Origin: Methylorubrum thiocyanatum
GTDB lineage: Bacteria > Pseudomonadota > Alphaproteobacteria > Rhizobiales > Beijerinckiaceae
Length of the DNA: 64,000 bases
NCBI GenBank assembly: GCA_014138645.1
Contig: JACJIB010000002.1
Location: 620,001-684,000 of the forward strand
Direction: 5' to 3'
Shown: positions 28,942-39,925 of the stretch, one piece after another
Layout: the number at the start of each line of letters is the position of its first letter
Position numbering within the stretch: the stretch's first letter is position 1
Translations under genes and position numbers: made by a program
The notes under the pieces: generated by a model
Database searches by the model: none
Told to the model about the DNA's origin: nothing
What the model saw: the letters and a program-made list of their open reading frames with translations, nothing else

Positions 28942-29456
28942 GCGCGCCGCTTCTCGCCGAGTTCGCGACCCCGGAGGCGCTGGTGCGGGCGATGCGCCTG
29001 GCTCAGGCCGACGGCCACCGCGCGCTCGACGCCTTCACGCCCTTCCCCGTGCCCGATCTCACGGACGCCTTCGCACCGTCGCGCAACCCGGTGCGGCCGA
29101 TCATGGCGATGGCCGGTTTTGGGGCGGCCGCCGCGATGTATGCCCTGCAATGGTATTCGTCGGTGATCGCCTATCCGCTCAACTCCGGCGGACGGCCGCT
29201 GCATTCCTGGCCGGTCTTCCTGCTCGTGCCGTTCGAGTTCGGGGTGCTGGCGGCGGCAATCGCCGGTCTCGTGGCGATGTTCTGGGCCTGCGGCCTGCCA
29301 CGCCTGCATCATCCGCTCTTCGCGATCCCGCAATTCGAGCGGGCGAGCCAGGACCGCTTCCTCCTCCTCGTCGCAGCGAAGGATGCGGATGCGACGGCTT
29401 TGCGCGAGAGTCTGGAACGGGCCGGCGCGCTGCTCGTGGCGGAGATGCATGCATGA
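28938..29456 (+). CDS. actD: Alternative complex III subunit ActD (DUF3341)
   Basis: The 172-residue protein has the DUF3341 pattern: soluble N-terminal part (EFATPEALVRAMRLAQADGHRA...FTPFPV), two membrane segments (MAGFGAAAAMYALQWYSS, WPVFLLVPFEFGVLAAAIAG) and a C-terminal RLHHPLFAIPQFERASQDRF. It overlaps actC by ATGA. Confidence 0.92.
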
Positions 29457-29980
29457 GGCGCCTCCTCCTCCCCTTCCTCCCGATCCTCGTCGGTCTCGGG
29501 GCCTGCGAGGACCAGTCGATGAGCCGGCAGGCGCGCTACGAGGTCTACGGCAAGGCGCCGCTCTTCCCCGACCGCGCCGAGGCGCGCCGGCCGCCCGAGG
29601 GCACCGTCGAAATCGGAGCGCTCGCCCGCGCGGCATCCCTGCGCGATCCGCCGCCGGTGGATGCCGCGCTGCTGGAACGCGGACGCCAGCGCTACGAGGC
29701 CATCTGCACCCCCTGCCACGGCTATACCGGCCACGGCGACGGCATGGTGGTGCAGCGGGGCTTTCCCGCACCGCCCTCCTACCACGAGGACCGCCTGCGG
29801 GCGGCGCCCGCCGCCTATTTCGTCGACGTCATCACACGGGGCTACGGTGTGATGTACGCCTACGCCAACCGGGTCGAGCCGCGCGACCGCTGGGCGATCG
29901 CCGCCTATATCCGCGCGCTGCAGCTCTCACAGGGTGCCCGCGTGGCCGAGATGCCCGAACTCGCGGAGAAGCTGCCGTGA
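29453..29980 (+). CDS. actE: Alternative complex III subunit ActE, monohaem cytochrome c lipoprotein
   Basis: The 175-residue protein starts with a lipoprotein signal (LLLPFLPILVGLGAC, lipobox Cys). It carries one haem motif CTPCH in the segment RYEAICTPCHGYTGHGDG, and GVMYAYANRVEPRDRWAIAAYIRAL at the C-terminus with the distal Met. It is the periplasmic cytochrome of ACIII. ATG 29453 overlaps the actD stop. Confidence 0.93.
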   Translation: MRRLLLPFLPILVGLGACEDQSMSRQARYEVYGKAPLFPDRAEARRPPEGTVEIGALARAASLRDPPPVDAALLERGRQRYEAICTPCHGYTGHGDGMVVQRGFPAPPSYHEDRLRAAPAAYFVDVITRGYGVMYAYANRVEPRDRWAIAAYIRALQLSQGARVAEMPELAEKLP

Positions 29981-30933
29981 GCGATGCCCTGTTCCGCGGC
30001 TGGCTGCTCGCCTGGATCGTGTGGAGTGCGGTGCCGGTCGGCGCGCTCGTCCTCACCCTGATCCATGCCGTCACCGGCGGACGCTGGGGCGAGGTGCTGG
30101 CGCCCGCCTTGCGGCCGGCGATCACCCTGGTTCCCCTCGTCGCCCTCACCTTCCTCGGCGTCGTGCCCGGGCTCGAGGCCGCCTTCCCCTGGGCCGCGGG
30201 CACGGGCGCTCAACCCGACGTGCTGCGATACTACCTCGACCCGGCGCTGTTCGGCGCGCGCGCCGCCGTCACTCTGGTAGGCTGGTCGGTGCTCGCATTC
30301 CTGTGCCTGACCGGACGGTGCGGCAAGCTCGCCGCCGGCCTCGGCCTCTCCTTCTACGGCCTGACCATCAGCCTCGTGGCCGTGGACTGGATCCTCTCGG
30401 TCGAGCCCGGCTTCAATTCCTCCGCCTTCCCCGCGGACGTCGCGCTCCACCAGATCCTCGCCGCGCTGGCCTTCGCCGCCCTGGCGAGCCCGCCGAGCCT
30501 CGATGCGCGCGGGGCCTCCGACCTCGCGGGGCTGATGCTCGCGGCCCTTCTCGGCGTGATCTACCTCGAACTGATGTCCTACATCGTCGCGTGGTACGGC
30601 GACCTTCCGCCGAAGGCGGCATGGTATCTGAAGCGGGGCGAAAGCCCCTGGAGCGCCGTCCTCGTCGCCAGCCTCGTCATCGGCGGCGTGCTGCCCTTCT
30701 TCGCCTTGCTGTTCGCCACGGTTCGAAAAAGCCCTGCCCTGCTGCGCGGCGTCGGCCTGCTCGTGCTCGTCGGCATCGCCGGGCACTTCGCATGGCTCGT
30801 CCTGCCCGCCTACGGTGCCGGGGCGGGCCCGGCCGCCATGGCGGCGCTGTTCCTCCTCGCCGGTCTGACGCTGCTTTCTTCGCTCGCCGGCCGGATCCTC
30901 GCTCGCCGCACGCGGAGGCTCCGTCATGTCTGA
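29977..30933 (+). CDS. actF: Alternative complex III subunit ActF, multi-pass membrane protein
   Basis: The 318-residue protein from GTG 29977 has about nine hydrophobic segments: WLLAWIVWSAVPVGALVLTL, AITLVPLVALTFLGVV, LSFYGLTISLVAVDWILSVEPGF, LMLAALLGVIYLELMSYIVAW and others. ActF is the ActC paralogue in the family, and 'DWILSVEPGFNSSAF' matches it. It overlaps actE and the next gene by a few bases. Confidence 0.88.
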   Translation: MSDALFRGWLLAWIVWSAVPVGALVLTLIHAVTGGRWGEVLAPALRPAITLVPLVALTFLGVVPGLEAAFPWAAGTGAQPDVLRYYLDPALFGARAAVTLVGWSVLAFLCLTGRCGKLAAGLGLSFYGLTISLVAVDWILSVEPGFNSSAFPADVALHQILAALAFAALASPPSLDARGASDLAGLMLAALLGVIYLELMSYIVAWYGDLPPKAAWYLKRGESPWSAVLVASLVIGGVLPFFALLFATVRKSPALLRGVGLLVLVGIAGHFAWLVLPAYGAGAGPAAMAALFLLAGLTLLSSLAGRILARRTRRLRHV

Positions 30934-31447
30934 CGCCGCCCGCGGCCAGCGCCATTCGCCGGTCTACGACGATGCCGTCGGCCACGCTCCGCCCGGCACC
31001 GAAGCGCCGGATGTCCGGCTGAAGCCCCTGTTGCTGACCGGGCTGTTCATCGTCGTCTTCACCGCCGTGACCATCGGGGGCCTGCGCTTCTACTACAACC
31101 GCCAGGATCTCGGGCCTCTCGTCCAGGCCGCGCGCACCTTCCCGTCACCCCGGCTGCAACAGAACCCCGAGGCGGACCTCGCGGCGATGCTGCAGGAGCA
31201 GCGCGCGAAGCTGGACGGGTACGCCTGGATCGACCGCGACAAGGGGATCGCCCGTCTGCCCATCAGCGAGGCGATGCGGCGTCTCGCCGAGCGGGGCAAC
31301 GCCGCCTACGCAGCGCCGGTCCAGCCGGAGCGGACGCCGACGCTCGGAAGCCGCGGCGGCGCGTCGAGCGCCGTGCTCTCGCCCGGAGCCGGGCCGGGCG
31401 CTGTCAACACGCCCGCCACGATCGAGCCGGGGAAAGGGTTGCCCTGA
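30926..31447 (+). CDS. Single-span membrane protein of the act-cox operon
   Basis: The 173-residue protein has a cytoplasmic N-terminus of about 33 residues and one membrane segment (LLLTGLFIVVFTAVTIGGL). A periplasmic tail (FPSPRLQQNPEADLAAMLQ, DGYAWIDRDKGIARLPISEA) follows. Tails like this occur in small proteins of ACIII and oxidase operons, but I cannot assign a subunit name. It overlaps actF and coxB closely, so it is probably co-translated and may be an accessory of the complex. Confidence 0.7.
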   Translation: MSDAARGQRHSPVYDDAVGHAPPGTEAPDVRLKPLLLTGLFIVVFTAVTIGGLRFYYNRQDLGPLVQAARTFPSPRLQQNPEADLAAMLQEQRAKLDGYAWIDRDKGIARLPISEAMRRLAERGNAAYAAPVQPERTPTLGSRGGASSAVLSPGAGPGAVNTPATIEPGKGLP

Positions 31448-32535
31448 TGCTCGATGCCCTCATCCCCGCCTTCCTGCGACCGGAATCCGCCTCGGTTCAG
31501 GCGGCGAAGGTCGATGCGATCTTCATCGGGCTGCTGCTGATTTCCTCGGCCATCGTCCTGCTGGTGGTCGGGTTGGTGGTCACCTTCGCGATCCGGTTCC
31601 GCCGGGGCTCGTCGGCCAAGCGCGGCGAGATGCCGAGCCTCGTCTCGCGCGAGTTCGAGATCGGCTGGACGGCGGCGACGCTGTTCATCTTCCTTTTCAT
31701 CTTCTGGTGGGCGGCCTCGATCGAGATCGGCGCCTTCTCGGCCCCGAAGGACGCCATCGAGATCCACGTCGTCGGCAAGCAGTGGATGTGGAAGACGCAA
31801 GGACCGAGCGGCACGCGCGAGATCAACGAGCTGCACGTTCCCGTCGGTGCCCCGGTGCGCCTGCTCCTGACCTCGCAGGACGTGATCCACTCGTTCTACG
31901 TCCCGGCCTTCCGCCTGAAGCGCGACGCCCTGCCCTATCAGCAGACCGAAACGTGGTTCCAGGCGACCAAGACCGGGACCTACCACCTGCTCTGCACCGA
32001 ATATTGCGGCACCGACCATTCGCGCATGCTCGGCCGGGTGATCGTGATGGAGCCGCAGGACTACGCGCAGTGGCTCACCAAGCAGCCGGAGCGGGACGGG
32101 CTCGCCGAACTCGGCGAGCGGCTATTCTCCGAGCGCGGCTGCTCCGGATGCCATAATGCGGGCTCGAAGGTGCACGCGCCTTCGCTCGCGGGCATCTGGG
32201 GCCAGTCGGTGCCGCTGGAGGGCGGGCGCACGGCCACCGTCGACGAGGCCTACATCCGCGACTCGATCCTCCAGCCGCAGCGCGACGTGGTGGCCGGCTA
32301 CGAACCGATCATGCCGAGCTACGAGGGCAAGCTCTCCGACGGCGAGATCCAGGCGCTGACCGCCTATATCCGCCACGGCACCGACCGGTTCGACCTGATC
32401 GGCTCGCTCAACCTCGCGCCCGCGCAGAACATCTGCGCACCCGGCGAGACGACGCAGGAGAGTGCGCCGAACCAATCCCTGCGCAGCCCCGCCATGGTGC
32501 CCGGCGCGCCCGCCTCGGGAGACACGCCGCCATGA
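31447..32535 (+). CDS. coxB: Cytochrome c oxidase subunit II with fused cytochrome c domain
   Basis: Subunit II with two N-terminal membrane segments ([40 protein letters not shown]). The CuA site ligands lie in [18 protein letters not shown] and [17 protein letters not shown]-terminal c-type cytochrome domain holds CSGCH (near 230-236), making this a caa3-type subunit II. The 362-residue length fits that fusion. The electron path would be ACIII haem to this domain to CuA. Confidence 0.94.
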   Translation: MLDALIPAFLRPESASVQAAKVDAIFIGLLLISSAIVLLVVGLVVTFAIRFRRGSSAKRGEMPSLVSREFEIGWTAATLFIFLFIFWWAASIEIGAFSAPKDAIEIHVVGKQWMWKTQGPSGTREINELHVPVGAPVRLLLTSQDVIHSFYVPAFRLKRDALPYQQTETWFQATKTGTYHLLCTEYCGTDHSRMLGRVIVMEPQDYAQWLTKQPERDGLAELGERLFSERGCSGCHNAGSKVHAPSLAGIWGQSVPLEGGRTATVDEAYIRDSILQPQRDVVAGYEPIMPSYEGKLSDGEIQALTAYIRHGTDRFDLIGSLNLAPAQNICAPGETTQESAPNQSLRSPAMVPGAPASGDTPP

Positions 32536-32566
32536 CGCGCAACCCATCCGTCGCCGGGAGCCTTCG

Positions 32567-34254
<1,688 letters not shown>

Positions 34255-34258
<4 letters not shown>

Positions 34259-34944
34259 GCGCGGGCGGCGACCTCCTCGACGAGACGGCCGCGCGGCACC
34301 TGCGCGAGCCCTGGGACCAACTCCGCCTCGCGGAGGGCCGCGCCTTCGCCCTTCAGCGCGCGGGGGCAACCTTCGGTATCTGGATCTTCATCGCCAGCGA
34401 AGTGCTCTTCTTCGGCGCTCTCTTCCTGCTCTACACCGCGATGCGGCTGGAGCACGCCGCCGATTTCGCCGCCGCCGCGCGCGAGACCAACATCGTCTAC
34501 GGCACGCTCAACACTGCCCTCCTCCTGACCAGCGGGCTCTGCGCCGCGATCGCCTCGCAGGCCTCGGAGCGGGAAGGTTTGCGCCGCCTGACCCTCTGGT
34601 GCCTCGCCCTCACCGCCGGGCTCGGCCTCGCCTTCATGGTGGTGAAGGGGCTGGAATACCGCGAGGACATCGAGCGGCACCTCGTGCCCGGCGCCGGCTT
34701 CGCCCTGAAGGAGCGGGCGACCCAGCTCTTCTTCGGCTTCTATTGGCTCTCGACGGCAATCCACGCCATCCACCTGTCGATCGGCATCGGCCTCGTGCTG
34801 CGCCTGATCTGGAAGGAGTGGCGGGCGCCGGGTTTCCTGTTCGAGAGCCCGCAGGTCGAGGTGGCGATGCTCTACTGGGGGTTCGTCGACATGATCTGGA
34901 TCGTGCTCTACCCGATGCTCTATCTCGACGGGCGCGGCGGATGA
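34255..34944 (+). CDS. coxC: Cytochrome c oxidase subunit III
   Basis: The 229-residue protein has the subunit III pattern: [21 protein letters not shown] near 40, [35 protein letters not shown] and the closing [23 protein letters not shown] 34255 overlaps the coxA stop. Confidence 0.93.
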
Positions 34945-35243
34945 GCGGGCGCCCTCGAAAAGCCGCCGACGGAATCTGGCTGCGCGGCCTCGTCGTCTGG
35001 GCGCTGCTGCTCGCCCTTCTGGGCGCGAGCCTCGTCGCGGCCTACGCCGTGCCCGCGCCGTGGACGGCGGCGATCAACTTCGGCATCGCCGCGACCCAGG
35101 CCGGCCTCGTGGCCCTGCTGTTCATGCGGCTCGACCGGGCCGACGCCCTGGTCCGGCTCGCCGCCGCCTGCGGCCTGTTCTGGCTCGCCATCCTCTTCGT
35201 GCTGACGCTGACCGACACCCTGAGCCGTCTCGCCAACAGTTGA
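34941..35243 (+). CDS. Cytochrome c oxidase subunit IV-like (caa3 type)
   Basis: The 100-residue membrane protein has three hydrophobic segments: LVVWALLLALLGASLVAAYA, AAINFGIAATQAGLVALLFM and AAACGLFWLAILFVLTLTD. It ends the operon and overlaps coxC by 4 bp. This size and topology match the small subunit IV of prokaryotic cytochrome c oxidases. Confidence 0.88.
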   Translation: MSGRPRKAADGIWLRGLVVWALLLALLGASLVAAYAVPAPWTAAINFGIAATQAGLVALLFMRLDRADALVRLAAACGLFWLAILFVLTLTDTLSRLANS

Positions 35244-35656
35244 GTCCGCGGTATCGCCCCAGCTCATTGAACGCGACGCGGCGGAGACGGCGACGGCGTG
35301 GAGCGGATCGACCGTGTTGAACGACAGAGCAGTCGTCGCTTGATCCGTCCGGACAGGCGAGGGCCGCGCTGACGTTCGGGCCGGGCCCGTCGGGTTTGTC
35401 CAACACCGGATTGTAAACCGTGATTGCATGAAAGCGACGGTGAACAGAGTTTTTGCCTCACCAACACAGTTAATGGTTCGTCTCCAGAGCCGGTCGATTG
35501 CGAAAACACGCAGAGCGCTGGTGTCACTGACCTGCAGGCCGATCGCTTATGCAGAATTGTCCTCGATTTCTTGTGGTCGGCGGCCACGCACCGCGGTGAA
35601 TTTAACATTCTTTAAGGGGCGAAACGGATCCTCGGGTGACTATGAGGACCCTCCCG
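35244..35656. other. 413 bp gap between the oxidase operon and the curli locus
   Basis: No gene is supported; an open frame running into the curlin gene in another frame looks like a shadow. The segment contains a TTAAC-containing element close to the curlin start (35602-35615). Confidence 0.5.
35602..35615. promoter_or_regulatory. TTAAC-N4-TTTAA element upstream of a curlin gene
   Basis: TTAAC ATTC TTTAA is a degenerate form (one mismatch, spacer one base shorter) of the TAAC-N5-GTTA element seen upstream of two other curlin genes. It lies 42 bases before the start codon at 35657. Confidence 0.3.
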
Positions 35657-36016
35657 ATGTTGAAGATCGTTTCGGCTGTTGCCTTCAGCGCAGCTCTCAT
35701 TCAGTTCGCTGCGCCCGCGAGCGCACAGGATCTGTCCGCCCTGATGGCCCGATCCGACGCGACGATGCAGGACTTCGAGAATTCGGCCCTGCGCAACACG
35801 ATGAACCGCACATCGGCCAGCCTCGACACGCCCGCTCCGACCGGCATGCAAGGCAATGCCTTCTACGGCGTGCAGGACGGCCAGTATAACCGGATCGACG
35901 CGACCCAGACCGGGACCGGCAACCTGATCCGCATCACGCAGACCGGCTTGTCGAACGCGGCGGTCATGACGCAGTCGGGATCCTTCAACCAGATCATCCT
36001 GCGGCAGAGCCGCTGA
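35657..36016 (+). CDS. Small curlin-repeat protein (CsgA/CsgB-like)
   Basis: The 119-residue protein has a signal peptide (LKIVSAVAFSAALIQFAAPASAQ), a spacer, then a short series of curlin-like repeats: GQYNRIDATQTGTGNLIRIT, QTGLSNAAVMTQSGSFNQII. These Gln/Asn-rich units form the cross-beta core of curli. With few repeats it may be a nucleator or minor subunit rather than the main fibre. GAGGACC (35644-35650) supports ATG 35657; in-frame GTG 35636 and ATG 35642 are alternatives. Confidence 0.8.
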   Translation: MLKIVSAVAFSAALIQFAAPASAQDLSALMARSDATMQDFENSALRNTMNRTSASLDTPAPTGMQGNAFYGVQDGQYNRIDATQTGTGNLIRITQTGLSNAAVMTQSGSFNQIILRQSR

Positions 36017-36101
36017 CACCGGACCCCGCGCGCGATCCCGCCCCGGGATCGCGTTCCACGACCGTCTTCGGAAGACACGGCGGCGCGATGCGGAGGACGG
36101 G

Positions 36102-36983
36102 TCAGTACCGGCTATAGTTCAGGCAGGGCGCGGCCGGGCTGAGCAGGGCGGCGCAGGGTCCTCCCACCCCGACCCTGAGGGCGCCGCCGGCTGCGGCGCG
36201 GAGTTGCGCCGTCGATAACGGTGCGTTGGCGCCGTCCGTCGCCCGCCCCGTCTTCTTCCCCTCGGCCGGAGCCTCCGGGCGCGTCGAGATCCGGGTCGTG
36301 GCCAGATCGGGCGTGCCGCCGAACAGGGAGAGGGACGTGGTGAAGGATGCGGTCTGGAGCGGCCAGCCGCTTCCGGCCGGGCGGTAAGTCGCCGTGTTCA
36401 CGCCGGTGATGCTGGCGACGTAGTCCACCGTCTCCCGCGGCAGTTCCAGACGGCCGAGCAGCCACGCATCGACCCGGCCGGGCCCGGCATTGTAGGCGGC
36501 GGCGGCCAGGGCCCAGTTGCCGTAACGGAGCCGCAGATCCCGCAGAAGCTCGGCCGCCTTCGGAATCGCCTGGAAGGGATCGAACGGATCGCCGAGGCCG
36601 CGCTCGGCCGCCGTCGCAGGCATGAACTGGGCGATACCGAGCGCGCCCTTCGGGCTCACGGCGACCGGATTGAGCCCGCTCTCGCGCTTCAGCAACCGCA
36701 GCAGAAAGTCGGCCGGAACCCCGGTGCTGGCAGCGGCCTGATCGATCAGGGTCGAGATCGCGGAGACCGGAACCGTTGCCGGGCGCATGAGCGGAACGGC
36801 GGGCTCGATCCTCTCGACGATCGCCACGCCGCCGGGGCCAGTCGGCTCGATCGCGCTTGCGACCTGCATCGTCGCGGTCAGATCCAGCACCGGCATCCGG
36901 GCGCGGAGATCGGCGCGCGCCTGAGACCCCATCAAGACGCTCGCGGCGAGGGCCGGCCCGATCCATCGGTGCGCGCCGGACAT
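36102..36983 (-). CDS. Lytic transglycosylase (SLT domain)
   Basis: The 293-residue protein has a signal peptide (WIGPALAASVLMGSQARA) and an SLT domain: LLKRESGLNPVAVSPKGALGIAQFMPATAAERGL, with the catalytic Glu in 'RESGLNP', then NWALAAAAYNAGPGRVDAWL. Lytic transglycosylases cleave peptidoglycan without water. It starts four bases after the csgG stop, so it is probably co-transcribed with the curli genes, and may open the wall for CsgG. ATG 36983 is chosen because the longer form starts with a low-complexity Ser/Arg stretch. Confidence 0.9.
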   Translation of the reverse strand: MSGAHRWIGPALAASVLMGSQARADLRARMPVLDLTATMQVASAIEPTGPGGVAIVERIEPAVPLMRPATVPVSAISTLIDQAAASTGVPADFLLRLLKRESGLNPVAVSPKGALGIAQFMPATAAERGLGDPFDPFQAIPKAAELLRDLRLRYGNWALAAAAYNAGPGRVDAWLLGRLELPRETVDYVASITGVNTATYRPAGSGWPLQTASFTTSLSLFGGTPDLATTRISTRPEAPAEGKKTGRATDGANAPLSTAQLRAAAGGALRVGVGGPCAALLSPAAPCLNYSRY

Positions 36984-36987
36984 GGTC

Positions 36988-37911
36988 TCAGTTCTTCGCG
37001 ACGACGACGGCTTCCGGGACGACTTCGGCGCTCGCGCTCGCGACCGGCAGCGGCTTGTCCCGCTCGATGTATTCTTGAAGCAGGCGCTGGCCGACATCCT
37101 GATCGCGGAACTTCCAGAGTCCCTTGCGGACGCCCTCCATCAGGGTCGCGTAGACCGCCAGTTCGATGGATTCGCGGACGGCGAACTGCGTCGGCTCGTT
37201 GCGCGTCACGCCGGCATCGAACTCGAACAGCTTGTTGACCGCGACGTAGCGGAACGTGTTGGTGGAAAGTCCGATCGAGTAGATGGTTTTCGTCGTCGTG
37301 ACGCTGGTCAGCACCTCGCCCGACTGGACGGAGACGATGCGCATGCCGACCGTGACCACATCGCGCCGATAGCGGATGTCGCCGCCGATGCCGAGATAGC
37401 GGGCGCCGATGCCGCCGGTGACGAAGTTGGCGTCGTAGGCGAGGATGCCGCCCTCGACCAGCAGGCCGGCGAAGCGAATCGGCGGAAGCGGCTTGGCTTG
37501 ATCCTGATCGAATTCCTGGCGGGTGGCGCGGATGAGCTGCCGCTCCTGCAGGATGTTGGCGAGGCTTCCGCGCTCCACGACCCGGAACCAGCGCCCGCCG
37601 CCGGTGCGGCGCAGGGCATCGACGAGGAAGGCAGCGCCGCCCTGCGTCACGGCGCGGGAGAACTCCGCGAAGTTGTCGCTGGGCTTATTCTGCCCGGTCA
37701 GGTCCGGGAAGCTGTAGACCGCGAGATCAACGGCCTTGGCCGGGGGCGGCAGCAGGGCGAGGTCGAGCCCCGTCGGCGACGTCTCGGTGACCGAAGGCGC
37801 CTCACTGAGCGGTTCGCGCCCACCGACCGGCACGCAGCCGCCGAGACTGAGCGCGGCGGCGACCAACAGGCCGGCAGCGAGGGGACGAAGAGGGAGGGTT
37901 TCAGCCCACAT
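36988..37911 (-). CDS. csgG: CsgG/HfaB-family outer-membrane curli secretion channel
   Basis: CsgG forms the outer-membrane nonameric pore that exports curlin. The product has a lipoprotein signal ending ALSLGGC and the CsgG core: AVYSFPDLTGQNKP, QGGAAFLVDALRRTGGGRWFRVVERGSLANILQERQLIR, GIGARYLGIGGDIRYRRDVVTVGMRIVSVQSGEVL and the C-terminal WKFRDQDVGQ. The length fits the family. ATG 37911 (MWAETLPLRP) is preferred over 37932. Confidence 0.92.
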   Translation of the reverse strand: MWAETLPLRPLAAGLLVAAALSLGGCVPVGGREPLSEAPSVTETSPTGLDLALLPPPAKAVDLAVYSFPDLTGQNKPSDNFAEFSRAVTQGGAAFLVDALRRTGGGRWFRVVERGSLANILQERQLIRATRQEFDQDQAKPLPPIRFAGLLVEGGILAYDANFVTGGIGARYLGIGGDIRYRRDVVTVGMRIVSVQSGEVLTSVTTTKTIYSIGLSTNTFRYVAVNKLFEFDAGVTRNEPTQFAVRESIELAVYATLMEGVRKGLWKFRDQDVGQRLLQEYIERDKPLPVASASAEVVPEAVVVAKN

Positions 37912-38059
37912 CACGATCAGGATTCCGACCAAGACCAGGCTGCTTGGCGCAGCTTCCGGTCATCCTGTTGAAAGATTTGCATCGGTCGCTCGCACGCATC
38001 GATCGGACAAGGCCGCTTCACCGCGGGGCAGGGGCGACCATCGCGACGGCGTGCCCGCG

Positions 38060-38506
38060 TCAGGGCCCTGCCGGGACGACGACCTCTGTGTTCGTCTGCC
38101 CGTCATTGATCGTCACTCTGACGTTCGGTCCGATGCGCTCGAAGTTGATCGTCGTTCCCTGGAAGCTGAACGTGCCGCTCGGCTGCGCATTCTCCCCGAA
38201 AATTGCGCGGGTGATCTGGTTTGCGAGCGAACTGTAGAGCTGCGACTGCAATTGCTGGGCGAAGATCTGGCTCGGCGAGAGGTCGCTGAAACGTGAAAGA
38301 CTGCTATTCGTGCTGAAGAGCTGCGTCTCGCGCTGCTGGCGCGCCTGAGGGATGTTCTGCGCCGAGGCCTCCGATTGCAGCCATGCCCCGTTGAGCGGGC
38401 TGCCGCCGAAAGCCGGGTTCACCGGCTGATAGATCAGGTTTCCCGCGGCGGCTGCACCGGCTGAACTCAGCAAGACGGCGAGGGCGAGCGGTAGGCACGT
38501 CTTCAT
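38060..38506 (-). CDS. csgF: Curli assembly protein CsgF
   Basis: CsgF caps CsgG and helps anchor the nucleator. The 148-residue protein has a signal peptide (CLPLALAVLLSSAGAAAAG) and the mature N-terminus NLIYQPVNPAFGGSPLNGAWL, which is the conserved CsgF segment that plugs CsgG. The C-terminal GENAQPSGTFSFQGTTINFE is also family-like. ATG 38506 is chosen because the signal peptide starts there. Confidence 0.93.
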   Translation of the reverse strand: MKTCLPLALAVLLSSAGAAAAGNLIYQPVNPAFGGSPLNGAWLQSEASAQNIPQARQQRETQLFSTNSSLSRFSDLSPSQIFAQQLQSQLYSSLANQITRAIFGENAQPSGTFSFQGTTINFERIGPNVRVTINDGQTNTEVVVPAGP

Positions 38507-38544
38507 GGTCAACGTCCAACTCTTTCGGAATGGAAGTGCCCGCG

Positions 38545-39189
38545 TCAACGGGTGCGAACCTGCATCACGGTGATGCTCTTGGCGGCGCCGGCTTGGCTCA
38601 CGTCAGCCGAGAGGCCGCTGCCGAGCTGATTGACGACGACATCGCGCCCCGCCGGGAGCGTGCCGGTCGCGACGTTGCCGTTGCCGACCTGCTGCACCGC
38701 CAGACTCGTCCCCGGTCCGGAGCTCGAGGCTCCGATGACGGTGAGATCGGCTTGGTTGGCGTTGCCGACCTGCTGGAGATCGAAACGGATGGTGTTCCCA
38801 TTCAGGCTGCCCTGGGCAACATTGCCCGCACCCTGCTGGACGATCCGGCCGGTATTGTCGTTCCCGATCGCTTGCAGCGCGGCGACGTTGCTCGGTCCGG
38901 TCTGGTCGATCAGCGTCACGTTACGATCGCCGGACTGCCGGTTGACGGCGACCTGACCGTTTCCGACCGCCGTCGCGCCGTCCGGGCGCAGGACCGGAAT
39001 CGAGAGGCGAACGTCTCCGATCGTCGCGTACTCCACGACAACCTGGGTGGGCACCGATCCGGTGCCGACGACCGGTGTGCTGTCGAACGGCTGCGCGAAC
39101 GCCAAGTTTGCAGTTACGGTGAACAGGAGCGCCGAGAAAACACCGATGATGAAAGCGTTCCGTGCTGAATGACCCGAAGCTCTGTTCAT
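38545..39189 (-). CDS. Curlin-repeat protein (CsgB/CsgA-like)
   Basis: The 214-residue protein has a signal peptide (IIGVFSALLFTVTANLAFAQ), an N-terminal domain of about 50 residues and Gln/Asn-rich repeats spaced like curlin: VNRQSGDRNVTLIDQTGPSN, QAIGNDNTGRIVQQGAGNVA, QQVGNANQADLTVIG, QQVGNGNVATG. The additional N-terminal domain before the repeats distinguishes it from the large curlin protein. It may serve as nucleator (CsgB-like). It lies directly upstream of csgF. Confidence 0.8.
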   Translation of the reverse strand: MNRASGHSARNAFIIGVFSALLFTVTANLAFAQPFDSTPVVGTGSVPTQVVVEYATIGDVRLSIPVLRPDGATAVGNGQVAVNRQSGDRNVTLIDQTGPSNVAALQAIGNDNTGRIVQQGAGNVAQGSLNGNTIRFDLQQVGNANQADLTVIGASSSGPGTSLAVQQVGNGNVATGTLPAGRDVVVNQLGSGLSADVSQAGAAKSITVMQVRTR

Positions 39190-39261
39190 CCTTCGATTCT
39201 CCGCAGCGGCATCAACAATCCTGCAGGAGGCGTTGACGCGTGATATGTAGTATTAGACGAT

Positions 39262-39277
39262 CTAACAGTCCGTTAAG
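39262..39277. promoter_or_regulatory. TAAC-N5-GTTA element upstream of the 214-aa curlin gene
   Basis: TAAC (39263-39266), AGTCC, GTTA (39272-39275), inside C TAACAGTCCGTTA A. It sits about 75-90 bases before the start at 39189. The same inverted TAAC/GTTA spacing occurs at 41229-41243. Confidence 0.45.
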
Positions 39278-39483
39278 CCACACTCCAACGGATGGTATGA
39301 AGTTTTGAACTGATCGTGGTCAATCTTCCATAGGGATGGTCCTGTCAGAGTCAACATGCCTTCCGGAGGGTTGGGCGGCCTAACGTATGATGGCTTTCTC
39401 GGCGTGACGCGGAAGTCACAGCGGCACCGGAGATCCCTCGACGTCGCCGACGCGGGTCACCTGGGACGCCCGGAGCCTCGGCA

Positions 39484-39816
39484 TCACAATGGATCCGCAG
39501 CCTCGGGGCCGCTGCGCTCGCAGCGATAGGTGGCTTGGTCGCCGGCCTCGACGATGAGAATGGCGCGGTAGCGAGCCTGGGGCTCCATCGAAAGCGACAC
39601 TCCATGCATTCGTGCGACGGCACCCGGTTCGAGGGAGAAGGCCGCCTGTTGGCTGACCTGGGTCCTCCCAGATGGGCCGTCCTTCATCACCCTGAGGCGG
39701 TAGAGGCCCCGCTGCACGCTGTTGGCCCGGATCTCGGCCAGGATCTCGACCTGCATGCCGGCGCGGTGTTCCGACAGGCTGCAGGCGAGAGGCGGCGGTG
39801 GAAGGTCGGCCGGCAT
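39484..39816 (-). CDS. csgH: Curli assembly protein CsgH
   Basis: The segment EILAEIRANSVQRGLYRLRVMKDGPSGRTQVSQQAAFSLEPG matches CsgH, the alphaproteobacterial counterpart of CsgC that inhibits periplasmic amyloid formation. The two cysteines (ACSLSEH and YRCERSG) could form a disulphide as in that family. From ATG 39816 the protein is 110 residues, close to the family length. No clear signal peptide is visible in this or the longer form, which is odd for a periplasmic chaperone. Confidence 0.78.
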   Translation of the reverse strand: MPADLPPPPLACSLSEHRAGMQVEILAEIRANSVQRGLYRLRVMKDGPSGRTQVSQQAAFSLEPGAVARMHGVSLSMEPQARYRAILIVEAGDQATYRCERSGPEAADPL

Positions 39817-39925
39817 CGTTCCGCCCTGCTGCGTCAGCCCATCTCCTCCTCGCGTGAGGCGGAAATGGAGAAAGGTGCAGCCCCTCGCCGAGGCGAGAGG
39901 CTGCATTCGTCTGCCTGACGGCGAT

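Noticed and set aside
35428..35889. Plus-strand open frame ahead of and into the curlin gene
   Set aside because: Different frame from the curlin gene and no family features; poor codon bias in the first part.
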